Shown: positions 33,291 to 42,581 of the stretch, piece by piece
Position numbering within the stretch: position 1 is the stretch's first letter
How the letters are laid out: each line of letters begins with the position of its first letter
Assembly: GCF_044068515.1 (NCBI RefSeq)
Contig: NZ_JBIPKI010000005.1
Location: 21,443 to 85,442, forward strand
Direction: 5' to 3'
Length of the DNA stretch: 64,000 bases
Source of the DNA: Desulfurivibrio sp044068515
GTDB taxonomy: Bacteria > Desulfobacterota > Desulfobulbia > Desulfobulbales > Desulfurivibrionaceae
Made by a program: the position numbers and the translations under genes
The notes under the pieces: generated by a model
What the model was told of the DNA's origin: nothing
Seen by the model: only the letters and a program-made list of their open reading frames with translations
The model's database searches: none

Positions 33291-34367
33291 ATGACCAGCA
33301 AGCCGCGGATAATCGGAATCACCATGGGCTGCCCGGCGGGGATCGGCCCGGAAATCATCCTGCGCCTGCACGACGAAATTTTGGCCGGGGCCGGTGCGTT
33401 GGCGGCCCCGGAGTCTGGAGTGGCAGGCTGGCGCCTGGTGGTGCTGGGGGATATCGGGGTGCTGGCCGCCGCCGCCCGCCGCCTGGGGCAGCACGTGAGA
33501 TTAAAGCCCTGGCAGCCCGGGACGATTCCTGACCCGGCGGAACTCAACGTTCTGCCCCTGTCCGCCCTGGAACCTCTGCCCCAACCGGGCCGGCCGACTG
33601 TGGCCGGCGGCCGGGCCATGGGGAGCTATATCGCCGAGGCGGTGGCTTTGGTGCAGGCCGGGGAGCTGGCGGCCATGACGACCTGTCCCATCGGCAAGGA
33701 GATGCTCAACGCCGGGGGCTATCATTATCCCGGCCATACCGAAATGCTTGCCGCCTTGTGCAACAGCCCTGAATATGCCATGATGATGGCCGGAGAGCGG
33801 CTGCGGGTAACTTTGGTTACTATCCACCGGCCCCTGGGCGAGGTGGTCGCCGCCCTCGACGCCGGGGCGGTAGAACAGGTTATTCGGCTGACCGCCGCGG
33901 CCTTGCGCCGCGATTTCGCCCTGGCCCGGCCCCGGATCGCCGTGGCCGCCCTGAATCCCCATGCCGGGGAGGGGGGCATGTTCGGCCACGAGGAGAAACA
34001 GATAATCGCCCCGGCCATTGCCCGGGTGGCGGCGGAGGCCGGGGATGATCTGGCGCTCACTGGTCCCTGGCCGCCGGACACCGTTTTTTACCGGGCGAGC
34101 AAAGGAGATTTTGACGCGGTGGTGGCCATGTACCATGACCAGGGCCTGATCCCCTTCAAAATGATCCATTTCCAGGACGGGGTTAACGTGACCATCGGTC
34201 TGCCCATCGTCCGGACTTCGGTGGATCACGGCACCGCTTACGATATCGCCGGCAAGGGGGTGGCCGACCATGCCAGTCTGCGAGCGGCCGTGCTCATGGC
34301 CGCCCGTATTGCGGCCAACCGGGAGCAGCACAATGTTGCGGCCCCGCCGCGGGATGATTCCTGCTAA
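33291..34367 (+). CDS. pdxA: 4-hydroxythreonine-4-phosphate dehydrogenase PdxA
   Basis: PdxA oxidises 4-phosphohydroxy-L-threonine in the DXP-dependent route to pyridoxal phosphate. The product has 358 residues from ATG 33291 (a TTG lies one codon earlier). Visible marks are GITMGCPAGIGPEI, PIGKEMLNAGGYHYPGHTEM with metal-binding His, LNPHAGEGGMFGHEE with the second His, and AMYHDQGLIPFKMIHF with the third. Also present are TSVDHGTAYDIAGKGVAD. An insert near residue 35 (ALAAPESGVAG) is slightly longer than usual. Confidence 0.95.
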   Translation: MTSKPRIIGITMGCPAGIGPEIILRLHDEILAGAGALAAPESGVAGWRLVVLGDIGVLAAAARRLGQHVRLKPWQPGTIPDPAELNVLPLSALEPLPQPGRPTVAGGRAMGSYIAEAVALVQAGELAAMTTCPIGKEMLNAGGYHYPGHTEMLAALCNSPEYAMMMAGERLRVTLVTIHRPLGEVVAALDAGAVEQVIRLTAAALRRDFALARPRIAVAALNPHAGEGGMFGHEEKQIIAPAIARVAAEAGDDLALTGPWPPDTVFYRASKGDFDAVVAMYHDQGLIPFKMIHFQDGVNVTIGLPIVRTSVDHGTAYDIAGKGVADHASLRAAVLMAARIAANREQHNVAAPPRDDSC

Positions 34368-34527
34368 CGGCAACCTACCGACTCGAGGCGGTGTCCGGAT
34401 GTTTCGGCCTTTGACAGCAGCCGGGCAAACCGGGAACATTGGGGTTATCAGGCCAAGGGTAAGACTTTTTTTCACGGTTTTCCGTGATATAACAAACGAA
34501 CGAATGCGGGCAGCAAGGATTGGCCTG

Positions 34528-35196
34528 GTGAATATTGGCGAAACGCCGCACAAGGAAAAAAGCAAAGGTCTGTTGATCGCCCTTGAGGGAATCGACGGCA
34601 CCGGCAAGTCCACCCAGTTGGCGTTGCTGGCCCGGCGCTTGCGGGCCGCCGGCCTGGAGGTGGTGGCCACCCGTGAGCCCACCGACGGACCTTACGGCCG
34701 GCAAATCAGGGCCAGCTTCGCCAACCGGGCCGCCCTGAGCCCCGAGGAGGAACTGCGGCTCTTTATCGAGGATCGCCGGGAGCATGTCCAGACCCTGATC
34801 GGGCCGGCCCTGGCCGCCGGCAAGCTGGTCCTTACCGACCGTTATTACTTTTCCACCGTGGCTTACCAGGGGGCGGCCGGCCATGATCCGGCGAAGATCC
34901 TGGCCGCCAACGAAAGCTTCGCTCCCCGGCCGGACCTGGTGCTGCTGCTGGTTGTCCCGCCCCAGGTCGGGGTCCGCCGGGTGCGGGATTTTCGGGGCGA
35001 GAGCCTCAACGATTTCGAACAGGAAGATTACCTGACCCGAGTGGCCGCGATTTTTGCCGCTTTTGCAGATCCCAGCCTGGTCCGCATCGACGCCTCAGGT
35101 GATATCGAGCAGGTGGGAGAAAAGATCTGGGCCCCGGTGCGGGCGTTACTGATCAGGGAAAAAATAATCTCCGAGGGAGTGCATGAACGGGAATAA
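34528..35196 (+). CDS. tmk: Thymidylate kinase
   Basis: Tmk phosphorylates dTMP to dTDP. I choose GTG 34528 (222 residues), as AAGGA lies eight bases upstream; ATG 34504 would add eight residues. The P-loop is LEGIDGTGKSTQLALLARRL near residue 19. Then come TREPTDGPYGRQIR (DRY-type Arg follows in KLVLTDRYYFSTVAYQG) and PDLVLLLVVPP. The lid region includes RRVRDFRGESLNDFEQ. The final residues overlap the start of the TPR lipoprotein gene by 14 bases. Confidence 0.94.
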   Translation: MNIGETPHKEKSKGLLIALEGIDGTGKSTQLALLARRLRAAGLEVVATREPTDGPYGRQIRASFANRAALSPEEELRLFIEDRREHVQTLIGPALAAGKLVLTDRYYFSTVAYQGAAGHDPAKILAANESFAPRPDLVLLLVVPPQVGVRRVRDFRGESLNDFEQEDYLTRVAAIFAAFADPSLVRIDASGDIEQVGEKIWAPVRALLIREKIISEGVHERE

Positions 35197-36937
35197 AATC
35201 CTGATGTTGACGGCTCTGATCCTGGCCGCGGTCGGGCTGGCGGCGGGTTGCGCTTCCCGTCCCGCCGCCCCCCCGGCTGAGCCGGTTCCGGCCCCCCGCT
35301 ACGCGGCCGAGCTGGAACCTTATGAGGAAGCGGTGGATCCGGCCTGCGCCTATTTTCAATTCACCTGGGGCAAGATCACCGAACTGGGCTGTTGCCTCGA
35401 GGATGCCCGCTACGCCTACCAGCAGGCCCTGATTTGTGACCGCAAGGCCGATTACGTGATGCGCAGTCTGGCCATGCTGCTGTTGCGAATGGGGGAGCGG
35501 GCCGAGGCCATCGCCTGGGTTCAGAGGATCATCGAACTGAAACCGGCCGATCTCTCCGCCCTTTCCCTGCTGGCCAACCTCTACACCACCGCCAGCGAGG
35601 TGGAGAAGGCCGTCGCCGTCTACCGCAATATTCTGACCATCGAACCGGGCAACGCCAACGCCATGCTGATGCTGGGGGTGCTCTACGCCGGCAGCGAGCG
35701 GGAGGAGCAAGCCCAGGCGGTATTCGAGGAACTGGTCGCCCTGCACCCTGAGTTTTTCCTGGGCCATTACTACCTGGCTCGCTTTTACCGGGACATGGGA
35801 GCAATGGACCGGGCTCTGGCCGCCTACGACCGGGCCCTGGCATTGAACTGGACGCCCGCCATGGCCCAGGAAGCGGCGGCGGCCTACGAAAGTGCGGGAT
35901 TGTACGAGCAAAGCCTGCGCCTCTATCGGCAGATGATCGCCGATGACCCCACCGATGAACGGGCGCGGGGCTTGTTGGCCAATATCTATCTGCGCCTGGA
36001 TCGGGTCGAGGAAGCCCTGGCCGAATTGGCTGAATTACGCCATTATAGCGCCGATGTTGACAATATTGACCTGACCATTGCCCGGATCCTGCTGGACGAG
36101 GAACGCTACCAGGAAGCCCTGATCCTGCTCCACGAAATGCTTTCGGATGAACCCCGCCTGGACGCGGTCCGCTCGCTGCTGGTCCTGGGCTATTACCGCT
36201 CGGGCCAGGTCGCCCGGGCCAGAGCTTTGCTGGAGGAAATCCGGCCCGGCGATTACGGCTACGAAGAGGCGGTGCTGATGCTGGCCCGGATTTACCATGG
36301 GGCCGAAGATCCCGTCACCGCCGCCAGAATTCTCGACCGGGCCCTGGCCGAACCGGAACATCGCTACCTGAGCTTTTACGTCACCCTGGCCCTGTTGCAC
36401 GCCGAATGGCATGACGCCGGCCAGGGAATCCTGGTTTTCGACCGGGCCCTGCGGGATTTGGGGCCCACGGCCCGGGTTTTTTTCGAATATGCTCTCTATC
36501 TCGACCGGATCGGCGACGGTGAGGGGGCCCTGGCCAAGATGCAGGAGGTAATCGCCCGCGACCCCCAGGATCCCTTCGCCTTAAATTATGTCGGTTACAC
36601 CTGGGCCGACCGGGGGGAGAATCTGACTCAGGCCCTGACTTACATTGAAGAAGCGGTCCGCCTTCGGCCCGAGGACGGCTCCATTCGTGACAGTCTGGGC
36701 TGGGTTTATTACCGGCTCGGGGATTACCGGAGGGCGGTGGAGGAGCTGGAGCTGGCGGTGGAGCTGTTGCCCGACGATCCCGTGATCTACGATCACCTGG
36801 GCGAGGCTTACCGGGAACTGGGGCAGCGGGGAGCGGCGCTGACCGCTTATCGGCGAGCCCTGGAGTTGCTCGATCCGCTACAGGAGCGGGAAAAGAGGAT
36901 GGCCATCGAAGAAAAAATCGAGGAATTGGCAAGATGA
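35183..36937 (+). CDS. Outer-membrane-type lipoprotein with about 14 TPR repeats
   Basis: This 584-residue protein starts with a lipoprotein signal ending in GLAAGC (lipidated Cys near residue 23), then a Pro/Ala linker. Almost the whole mature protein is tetratricopeptide repeats, for example AEAIAWVQRIIELKPADLSA, KAVAVYRNILTIEPGNANAM and DSLGWVYYRLGDYRRAVEEL. The last repeats match the conserved ALNYVGYTWAD motif common in periplasmic TPR proteins. It lies 31 nt upstream of a LolB-like lipoprotein and overlaps tmk. It probably scaffolds envelope proteins; no specific partner can be named. Confidence 0.88.
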   Translation: MNGNKILMLTALILAAVGLAAGCASRPAAPPAEPVPAPRYAAELEPYEEAVDPACAYFQFTWGKITELGCCLEDARYAYQQALICDRKADYVMRSLAMLLLRMGERAEAIAWVQRIIELKPADLSALSLLANLYTTASEVEKAVAVYRNILTIEPGNANAMLMLGVLYAGSEREEQAQAVFEELVALHPEFFLGHYYLARFYRDMGAMDRALAAYDRALALNWTPAMAQEAAAAYESAGLYEQSLRLYRQMIADDPTDERARGLLANIYLRLDRVEEALAELAELRHYSADVDNIDLTIARILLDEERYQEALILLHEMLSDEPRLDAVRSLLVLGYYRSGQVARARALLEEIRPGDYGYEEAVLMLARIYHGAEDPVTAARILDRALAEPEHRYLSFYVTLALLHAEWHDAGQGILVFDRALRDLGPTARVFFEYALYLDRIGDGEGALAKMQEVIARDPQDPFALNYVGYTWADRGENLTQALTYIEEAVRLRPEDGSIRDSLGWVYYRLGDYRRAVEELELAVELLPDDPVIYDHLGEAYRELGQRGAALTAYRRALELLDPLQEREKRMAIEEKIEELAR

Positions 36938-36968
36938 GAGGCCGGTCTCGCCGGGGCGGGGCGCTAAA

Positions 36969-37865
36969 ATGACCGCCCCCCAGCCGGAAAATCCAGGTCG
37001 GGCCTCGCTTTGGCCGGGCTGGCGGTGCTTGGTGCTGCTGGGCATAGCGGGGCTGCTTCTGGCCGGCTGTGCGGCCCGGTTCCCGCTGGGTGAGCCGCTG
37101 GCCGAAGGGGAGCGCCTGGGGGTCGAGGCTGCTTTTCAGGCCGCCATGGCCGAGCGACGGGAGCAGTTGCGGTGTCTCGATGCCGAGGCTGAGCTGAACT
37201 GGCGCACCCTGCTGCGCTCGGGGATGCTGCCCGGCTATTTGCAGGCCATGAGCCCCGGCCAGTTGAAGTTCGTCGGCCTTGATCCGCTGGGGCGGCCGTT
37301 GCTGGCCCTGGTCACCGATGGTGATTTTTTCCGGCTGGTGTTGGTGCCGGAAACCAGGGTTTACGAAGGGGCGACTACGGCGGCAAGCTTCCGGCGTCAT
37401 CTGCCCGACGGCCTGACGCCGGAAATTTTGCCGCAAAGCCTTTTTGCCCTGCTCAGCGGCGGCCTGCCCTTTAATTCGGAAATCGTGGCGGTATACCAGG
37501 ATCCGCAAGGCGAAGGCTACTGGCTGGAGATGGCCGCTCCATCCCGGACCCAGCTTCTTTTTGGTCCCGGCGCCGCCGCAGATGGAGAAAACGCCGGCCG
37601 GAGCAACCAGGTGCGGCGGATTCGGCTATACGAACCGGGGGAACGTCAGCCCACCGAGCTTGTTTATGGCGATTACCGCCCGGCAGCTTTGCCCGCCGCC
37701 GGCGCACCCCTGCTGCTGCCCCACCGCATCGAGCTTCATGCCCGCCGTCACCAGGGCTTGAGCCTGACCCTGCGGCTCGATGACTTGCTGACTGATTGCG
37801 GCCTGAGCGCCGCCGACTTCCAGCTTCCCGTCCCCGGAAGTTTTACCCGCGAATTGATCCAGTAA
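36969..37865 (+). CDS. LolB-like outer-membrane lipoprotein (DUF4292-type)
   Basis: 298 residues with a membrane segment and lipobox (LVLLGIAGLLLAGC, Cys near residue 34). The domain that follows has beta-strand pattern LRCLDAEAELNWRTLLRS, LKFVGLDPLGRPLLALVTDG and YWLEMAAPSRTQLLF. This suggests the LolA/LolB half-barrel fold that carries lipoproteins to the outer membrane. Detailed identity is weak by eye, so LolB function is inference. It follows the TPR lipoprotein closely and probably shares its transcript. Confidence 0.72.
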   Translation: MTAPQPENPGRASLWPGWRCLVLLGIAGLLLAGCAARFPLGEPLAEGERLGVEAAFQAAMAERREQLRCLDAEAELNWRTLLRSGMLPGYLQAMSPGQLKFVGLDPLGRPLLALVTDGDFFRLVLVPETRVYEGATTAASFRRHLPDGLTPEILPQSLFALLSGGLPFNSEIVAVYQDPQGEGYWLEMAAPSRTQLLFGPGAAADGENAGRSNQVRRIRLYEPGERQPTELVYGDYRPAALPAAGAPLLLPHRIELHARRHQGLSLTLRLDDLLTDCGLSAADFQLPVPGSFTRELIQ

Positions 37866-37905
37866 GCGGCGGCTTGGGTGTGCTTGCCGCCGGGAGATTT
37901 TTTTG

Positions 37906-40458
37906 ATGTCGACGATGGATTTTGATTATCTGCTCTCCCAGGTCGCCCGGCCCGGTCGTTATTGCGGCAATGAGTTCAACGCGACCCGCAAGGACTGGCA
38001 GGGCGCCCGTCTCCGCCTGGCCCTGGCTTTTCCCGACCTTTATGAGATCGGGATGTCCCACCAGGGCTTGCAGATCCTCTATCATCTGGTCAACCAGCGG
38101 CCGGAGTGGCTGGCGGAAAGGGTCTACGCGCCGGATCTCGACCTGGAGGAAGCACTGCGCCGGCACGGGCTGCCCCTTTTCTCCCTGGAGTCGCGGCGTC
38201 CCCTGGACCAGTTCGATGTCCTTGGCATCAGTCTGCCTTACGAGCTCTGTTACAGCAATATCCTCACCATTCTAGATCTGGCCGGCCTGCCCCTGCGGGC
38301 TGAAAACCGCACCGAAAGCCATCCTTTAGTCATCGGCGGCGGTCCCTGCGCCTTTCATCCCGAACCGGTGGCCGACTTTTTTGATGCCATTCTGCTGGGC
38401 GACGGCGAGGAAGCCCTGCCGGAAATGCTGACTGTAATCCAGCGGGGCAAGGAAGCGGGATCTGCCCGCCAGCAGGTGCTGGCCGAGTTGGCCGCCGTCG
38501 AGGGGGTTTATATTCCCGCCTTTTTTGCCCCCCGTTATGACGAGGCCGGCAACCTGCTGGCAACCGAGCCTCTGCGGCCCGACTTGCCGCCGGTGCGCCG
38601 GCGGGTGCTGGCGGACCTCAACCAGGCCCCGCTTGCCGCTCCTCCCCTGGTTCCGGCCACCCGGATCGTCCATGATCGCCTGGGGGTGGAAATTGCCCGC
38701 GGCTGTACCCGGGGCTGCCGTTTCTGCCAGGCCGGCATCATCTACCGGCCGGTGCGGGAACGGGACCCTCAGCAAGTAATGGACGAGATTCTCGCCAAAA
38801 TCGACCAGACCGGTTTCGAAGAGGTGGCCCTGCTCTCGTTGAGTACCGGCGATTACGGCTGCATCAATGAACTGCTGGTCGGCCTGATGGACGCCCTGGC
38901 CGAGCGGCGGGTCTCGGTTTCCCTGCCCTCGATGCGGGTGGGAACCCTGACCCCGGCCATGATGGAGCAGATCCGCCGGGTGCGCAAGACCGGCTTCACC
39001 CTGGCCCCGGAGGCGGGCAGCGACCGGTTGCGCCGGGTGATCAACAAGGGCATCAGCGAGGAAGACCTGCTGGCGGCCGGGCGCAGTGCCTTTGCCCTGG
39101 GCTGGAAGCTGATCAAGCTCTACTTCATGTTCGGACTGCCCAGCGAAACCGATGAGGATCTGGCCGCCATCCCCGAACTGGCTGCCAAAGTGCTGCGGAC
39201 CGGGCCCGGGGGGCGCTGCCAGGTCACGGTGAGCAGCGCGATTTTTGTCCCCAAGCCCCATACCCCCTTTGAACGGGAGCCTCAACTGACGGTGGCGGAG
39301 GGCTTTGCCCGGATCGACATGCTCAAAAGTCGGCTGCGGAACAAGAGTTTCAAGCTCAAATGGCATGATCCCCGCCAGAGTTTTCTCGAGGGGGTTTTCT
39401 GCCGGGGCGATCGCCGCCTGGCCGATCTGGTGGAAAAGGCCTGGCGCGATGGGGCCCGGCTCGATGCCTGGTCCGATCACTTCAAGCTCGAACGCTGGCA
39501 GGAGGCAGCCGCCGCCCTGGGGCTTGACCTGGAAGGGTATCTCCGCCGCCGTTCACCCGCCGAGGCCCTGCCCTGGGACCACCTTGACGTCGGGGTCGAC
39601 CGGGCTTTTCTGGCCACCGAGCTGCAGAAGGCCCTGGCCGAGGATTATACTCCCGATTGCCGGGTCCATGGCTGCAGCAAGTGCGGCCTTTGCGATTTTA
39701 AACGGATCAAGCCCGTGGTTTTCAAGGCCCCGATCAACCCGGAACAACCGGGGCAGCAGCCGCCAGACGGCGCTGAACCGGCCGCCACTCCCGGGCGGCC
39801 CTTGCCGGCGGTGGGCTATCGGCTCTTTTATGCCCGCCGGGCCGAGGCCCGCTTCCTGGGGCACCTGGAGATCCTGCAGGTCTTTTTTCGGGCCTTTCGC
39901 CGGGCGGGCTGGCCGTTGGCCTTCAGCCTGGGGTTCAATCCGGTGCCCAAGGTTTCCTTCGGACCGGCTCTGCCCCTGGGGACCGAAAGCCTGGCTGAAT
40001 TTCTCTGGTTGGAGCTTACCCGGCCTCTGGCTGATCATGAACAGGCCCGGGCGGAGCTTAACCGGCAGTTGCCGGCCGGACTGGAGGTCATTTCGCTGCA
40101 GCCCGGCGGCCGCCGGCAGCCGGATCGACTCCTCAGCGCTTACCGGATAACGGTGCCGCGAGAAATTGATCCCCAATTACCGGCCCGCTTGCTTGCGGCC
40201 GCAGAATTTGTTATGACTGTGCGCCGGAAAGGGGTTGAGCGAACCCTGGATATCAGGCCCGCGGTCCATGATATGGTCGTCCGCGCGCCCGGGGAACTGG
40301 AACTGGTTCTGGTTCAGGAGGCCGGCCGGCCTACGGTCAAGCCCCTGGAGGCGGCGGCGGCCGTCTGCGGGCTGGGCCAGGATGATCTGGCCGCCGCCCG
40401 GGTGCTGAAGATCTGGAGCCGGGACGAGGCCCAAACGCCAGGCAGTACCCCAGCTTAG
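37906..40458 (+). CDS. B12-binding-like radical SAM protein fused to DUF2344
   Basis: 850 residues from ATG 37906 (GGGAG upstream). The N-terminal ~200 residues form a B12-binding-like domain (IGGGPCAFHPEPVADFFDAI, LLGDGEEALPEML). The radical SAM core has the cluster motif EIARGCTRGCRFCQAG near residue 265 and LAPEAGSDRLRRVINKGI. A CxxC pair (SKCGLCDFK near residue 588) follows. From about residue 635 a DUF2344 domain begins (YRLFYARRAEARFLGHLEIL). Many bacteria encode the two parts separately. The target is unknown. It lies directly before rng, rplU and rpmA, which points to an RNA or ribosome modification. Confidence 0.9.
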   Translation: MSTMDFDYLLSQVARPGRYCGNEFNATRKDWQGARLRLALAFPDLYEIGMSHQGLQILYHLVNQRPEWLAERVYAPDLDLEEALRRHGLPLFSLESRRPLDQFDVLGISLPYELCYSNILTILDLAGLPLRAENRTESHPLVIGGGPCAFHPEPVADFFDAILLGDGEEALPEMLTVIQRGKEAGSARQQVLAELAAVEGVYIPAFFAPRYDEAGNLLATEPLRPDLPPVRRRVLADLNQAPLAAPPLVPATRIVHDRLGVEIARGCTRGCRFCQAGIIYRPVRERDPQQVMDEILAKIDQTGFEEVALLSLSTGDYGCINELLVGLMDALAERRVSVSLPSMRVGTLTPAMMEQIRRVRKTGFTLAPEAGSDRLRRVINKGISEEDLLAAGRSAFALGWKLIKLYFMFGLPSETDEDLAAIPELAAKVLRTGPGGRCQVTVSSAIFVPKPHTPFEREPQLTVAEGFARIDMLKSRLRNKSFKLKWHDPRQSFLEGVFCRGDRRLADLVEKAWRDGARLDAWSDHFKLERWQEAAAALGLDLEGYLRRRSPAEALPWDHLDVGVDRAFLATELQKALAEDYTPDCRVHGCSKCGLCDFKRIKPVVFKAPINPEQPGQQPPDGAEPAATPGRPLPAVGYRLFYARRAEARFLGHLEILQVFFRAFRRAGWPLAFSLGFNPVPKVSFGPALPLGTESLAEFLWLELTRPLADHEQARAELNRQLPAGLEVISLQPGGRRQPDRLLSAYRITVPREIDPQLPARLLAAAEFVMTVRRKGVERTLDIRPAVHDMVVRAPGELELVLVQEAGRPTVKPLEAAAAVCGLGQDDLAAARVLKIWSRDEAQTPGSTPA

Positions 40459-40620
40459 GGACGGTATGGGCAAGAAGCCCCCCGGCAGCTCCTGGCGGCG
40501 GGTGCCGGTTGCCATCCGCCCGCCGCCGGACCGCGGGACTCTGGTCTCAATAACAATTATTGCTAGAACTGGCGGGCCCGGCGTTGCGGGGCGGCCGCCA
40601 TTAACCGGGGAGTTAAGCCT

Positions 40621-42156
40621 TTGTCCACCGAACTGCTGATCAACTCCACCCCTTATGAAATTCGGATCGCCTTGCTGGAGCATGGCAATCTTGCCGAGTT
40701 TTACTTGGAACATCCCACCGAAAAGGGCCTGGTGGGCAACATCTACCGAGGGCGGGTGGTGCGGGTGCTGCCCGGGATGCAGGCAGCCTTCGTCGATATC
40801 GGCCTGGAGCGGACCGGTTTTCTCTACGTGGATGATGTCCTGGTCTCTTCGGGTGAGTTGGAAAAACGGCTGGCCCGCTGCGAACGCGGCGACGGCACCG
40901 GGGGCTCCACCTGCTGCGGCGATGAAACCGATACCCTTTCCCGGCGGATGCCGGGTCAGAATATCGACGACTTGCTGACCGAGGGGCAGGACATTCTGGT
41001 CCAGGTCTGCAAGGAGCCCCTGGGCACCAAAGGCGCCCGCTTGACCTGTAATGTCACCTTGCCTTGCCGCAACCTGGTTTTTATGCCGATGACCGATCAT
41101 ATCGGGATCTCGCGCAAAATCGAGGACGAAGAAGTGCGTCAGGTCTTGCGCCGGAAAATCGAAACCCTGCGACCTACCGGTACCGGCTTTATTGTCCGCA
41201 CTGTGGCTGAAATGGCCGCCACCGATGACCTGGAAGCGGACATGGAATTTCTGCTTCACGCCTGGGAGGAGATCCAGGACCGGGTCAGCGGCGCCGCGGT
41301 GCCGAGTCTGATCTATGAGGATCTCGATATCATCCTGCGGGTGGTCCGCGATGTCTTTTCCCCCGATGTTGACCAGGTGGTGGTGGACGATCCCGAGACC
41401 TATCAGCGGGTACTCAATTTCGTGGAAACTTTCGCGCCCCGCCTCCAGGGCCGGGTCTGTCTCGATGAAGGGGACCCCCCCCTTTTCGAGGCCTTCGGAG
41501 TCGACCTGGAAGTCAAGCGGGCCCTGGAACGGAAGATCTGGCTCCGTTGCGGAGGTTATATCGTGATCGAGCCCACCGAGGCCCTGACCGTCATCGATGT
41601 CAATACCGGGCGTTATGTGGGCAAGAGCGGTCTCGAGGAAACGATTTTCAAGACCAACATGGAAGCGGCCAAGGAGATTGCCTACCAACTCCGCCTGCGC
41701 AATATCGGGGGGATCATCATCGTCGATTTCATCGACATGGAGGATGAGGCGCACCGGGAGGCGGTTTTCACCGCTCTTAAGGAGGCTTCCAAGAAAGACA
41801 AGAGCCGGCTCAATATCCTGCGGGTTTCGGAATTCGGCCTGGTCCAGATGACCCGCAAGCGGAATCGCGAGGATCTCGAGCATCTGATGTGCGAGCCCTG
41901 CGAGTGCTGCCACGGCACCGGTGTTCTCCGCTCAAACAGCAGTTTATGCTACGAGATTTTTCGCCACATCGAACGGGAGGCTTGCCGCAAGGAAGGAAAC
42001 ACGGTAACCGTCCGGGTCCATCCCCGGCTGGCCGAAATGCTGCTGCGCGAGGAGGCCCATACGGTCGATTATCTGGAAAAAAAATGTGGCAAGCGGATTC
42101 ACGTCATGCCCATCAAGGATTCGCATCCCGAGAAATATGAAGTGGCCTGGCAGTAA
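40621..42156 (+). CDS. rng: Ribonuclease G (RNase E/G family)
   Basis: RNase G cleaves AU-rich single-stranded RNA and processes the 5' end of 16S rRNA. The 511 residues begin at TTG 40621 with GGGGAG upstream. An S1 domain comes first (NIYRGRVVRVLPGMQAAFVD). The catalytic Asp pair lies in ALTVIDVNTGRYVG and GGIIIVDFIDME. The Zn-link CEPCECCHGTG near residue 424 allows dimer formation. No RNase E-type C-terminal scaffold is present. A promoter for rplU lies four bases after its stop. Confidence 0.94.
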   Translation: MSTELLINSTPYEIRIALLEHGNLAEFYLEHPTEKGLVGNIYRGRVVRVLPGMQAAFVDIGLERTGFLYVDDVLVSSGELEKRLARCERGDGTGGSTCCGDETDTLSRRMPGQNIDDLLTEGQDILVQVCKEPLGTKGARLTCNVTLPCRNLVFMPMTDHIGISRKIEDEEVRQVLRRKIETLRPTGTGFIVRTVAEMAATDDLEADMEFLLHAWEEIQDRVSGAAVPSLIYEDLDIILRVVRDVFSPDVDQVVVDDPETYQRVLNFVETFAPRLQGRVCLDEGDPPLFEAFGVDLEVKRALERKIWLRCGGYIVIEPTEALTVIDVNTGRYVGKSGLEETIFKTNMEAAKEIAYQLRLRNIGGIIIVDFIDMEDEAHREAVFTALKEASKKDKSRLNILRVSEFGLVQMTRKRNREDLEHLMCEPCECCHGTGVLRSNSSLCYEIFRHIEREACRKEGNTVTVRVHPRLAEMLLREEAHTVDYLEKKCGKRIHVMPIKDSHPEKYEVAWQ

Positions 42157-42159
42157 AGC

Positions 42160-42188
42160 TTGACAACCGACCAGGGCGGGGCTATAAA
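42160..42188 (+). promoter_or_regulatory. Sigma-70 type promoter for rplU
   Basis: TTGACA at 42160-42165, a 17-base spacer, then TATAAA at 42183-42188. It is near-consensus and about 65 bases before the rplU start. It gives the rplU-rpmA-obgE group its own strong promoter independent of rng. Confidence 0.8.
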
Positions 42189-42253
42189 TATCGGTTTCTT
42201 TTCAGGGCCGTTCGCTTGGGGCGGACGGCAGGAGCTGGATTTGGAGGAAGTTT

Positions 42254-42562
42254 ATGTACGCAATAATTCGCACCGGCGGCAAACAGTATCAGGTGGCACC
42301 CGGCGAACGCCTGCGGGTGGAAAAACTGGCCGGCGAGGTTGGAGATACGGTGGAGTTGGCGGATGTTCTGCTGGTAGCCGACGGCAGTGAGATCAGGGTC
42401 GGCCGGCCGATGGTGGAAGGCGCCAAGGTCACGGCCCGGATCATTGAGCAGGACAAGGCCAAGAAAGTACTGGTTTTCAAGAAAAAGCGGCGCAAGGGCT
42501 ACCGTCTCAAAAAGGGCCATCGTCAGCCTTATACGGCGCTTGAAGTCAAAGAAATTCTTTAG
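42254..42562 (+). CDS. rplU: 50S ribosomal protein L21
   Basis: 102 residues with MYAIIRTGGKQYQVAPGERL, KLAGEVGDTVELADVLLVAD, VTARIIEQDKAKKVLVFKKK and KKGHRQPYTALEVKEI, the full L21 pattern. It binds 23S rRNA near the exit-tunnel side. GGAGGAAG precedes ATG 42254. It is followed 19 bases later by rpmA, the conserved pair ahead of obgE. Confidence 0.97.
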   Translation: MYAIIRTGGKQYQVAPGERLRVEKLAGEVGDTVELADVLLVADGSEIRVGRPMVEGAKVTARIIEQDKAKKVLVFKKKRRKGYRLKKGHRQPYTALEVKEIL

Positions 42563-42581
42563 ACTTAAGAGGATTTGAGTC

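Noticed and set aside
34470..34495. Hairpin CACGG-TTTT-CCGTG as a terminator between pdxA and tmk
   Set aside because: The T-run precedes the hairpin on the plus strand, so it is not placed for a terminator in either direction.
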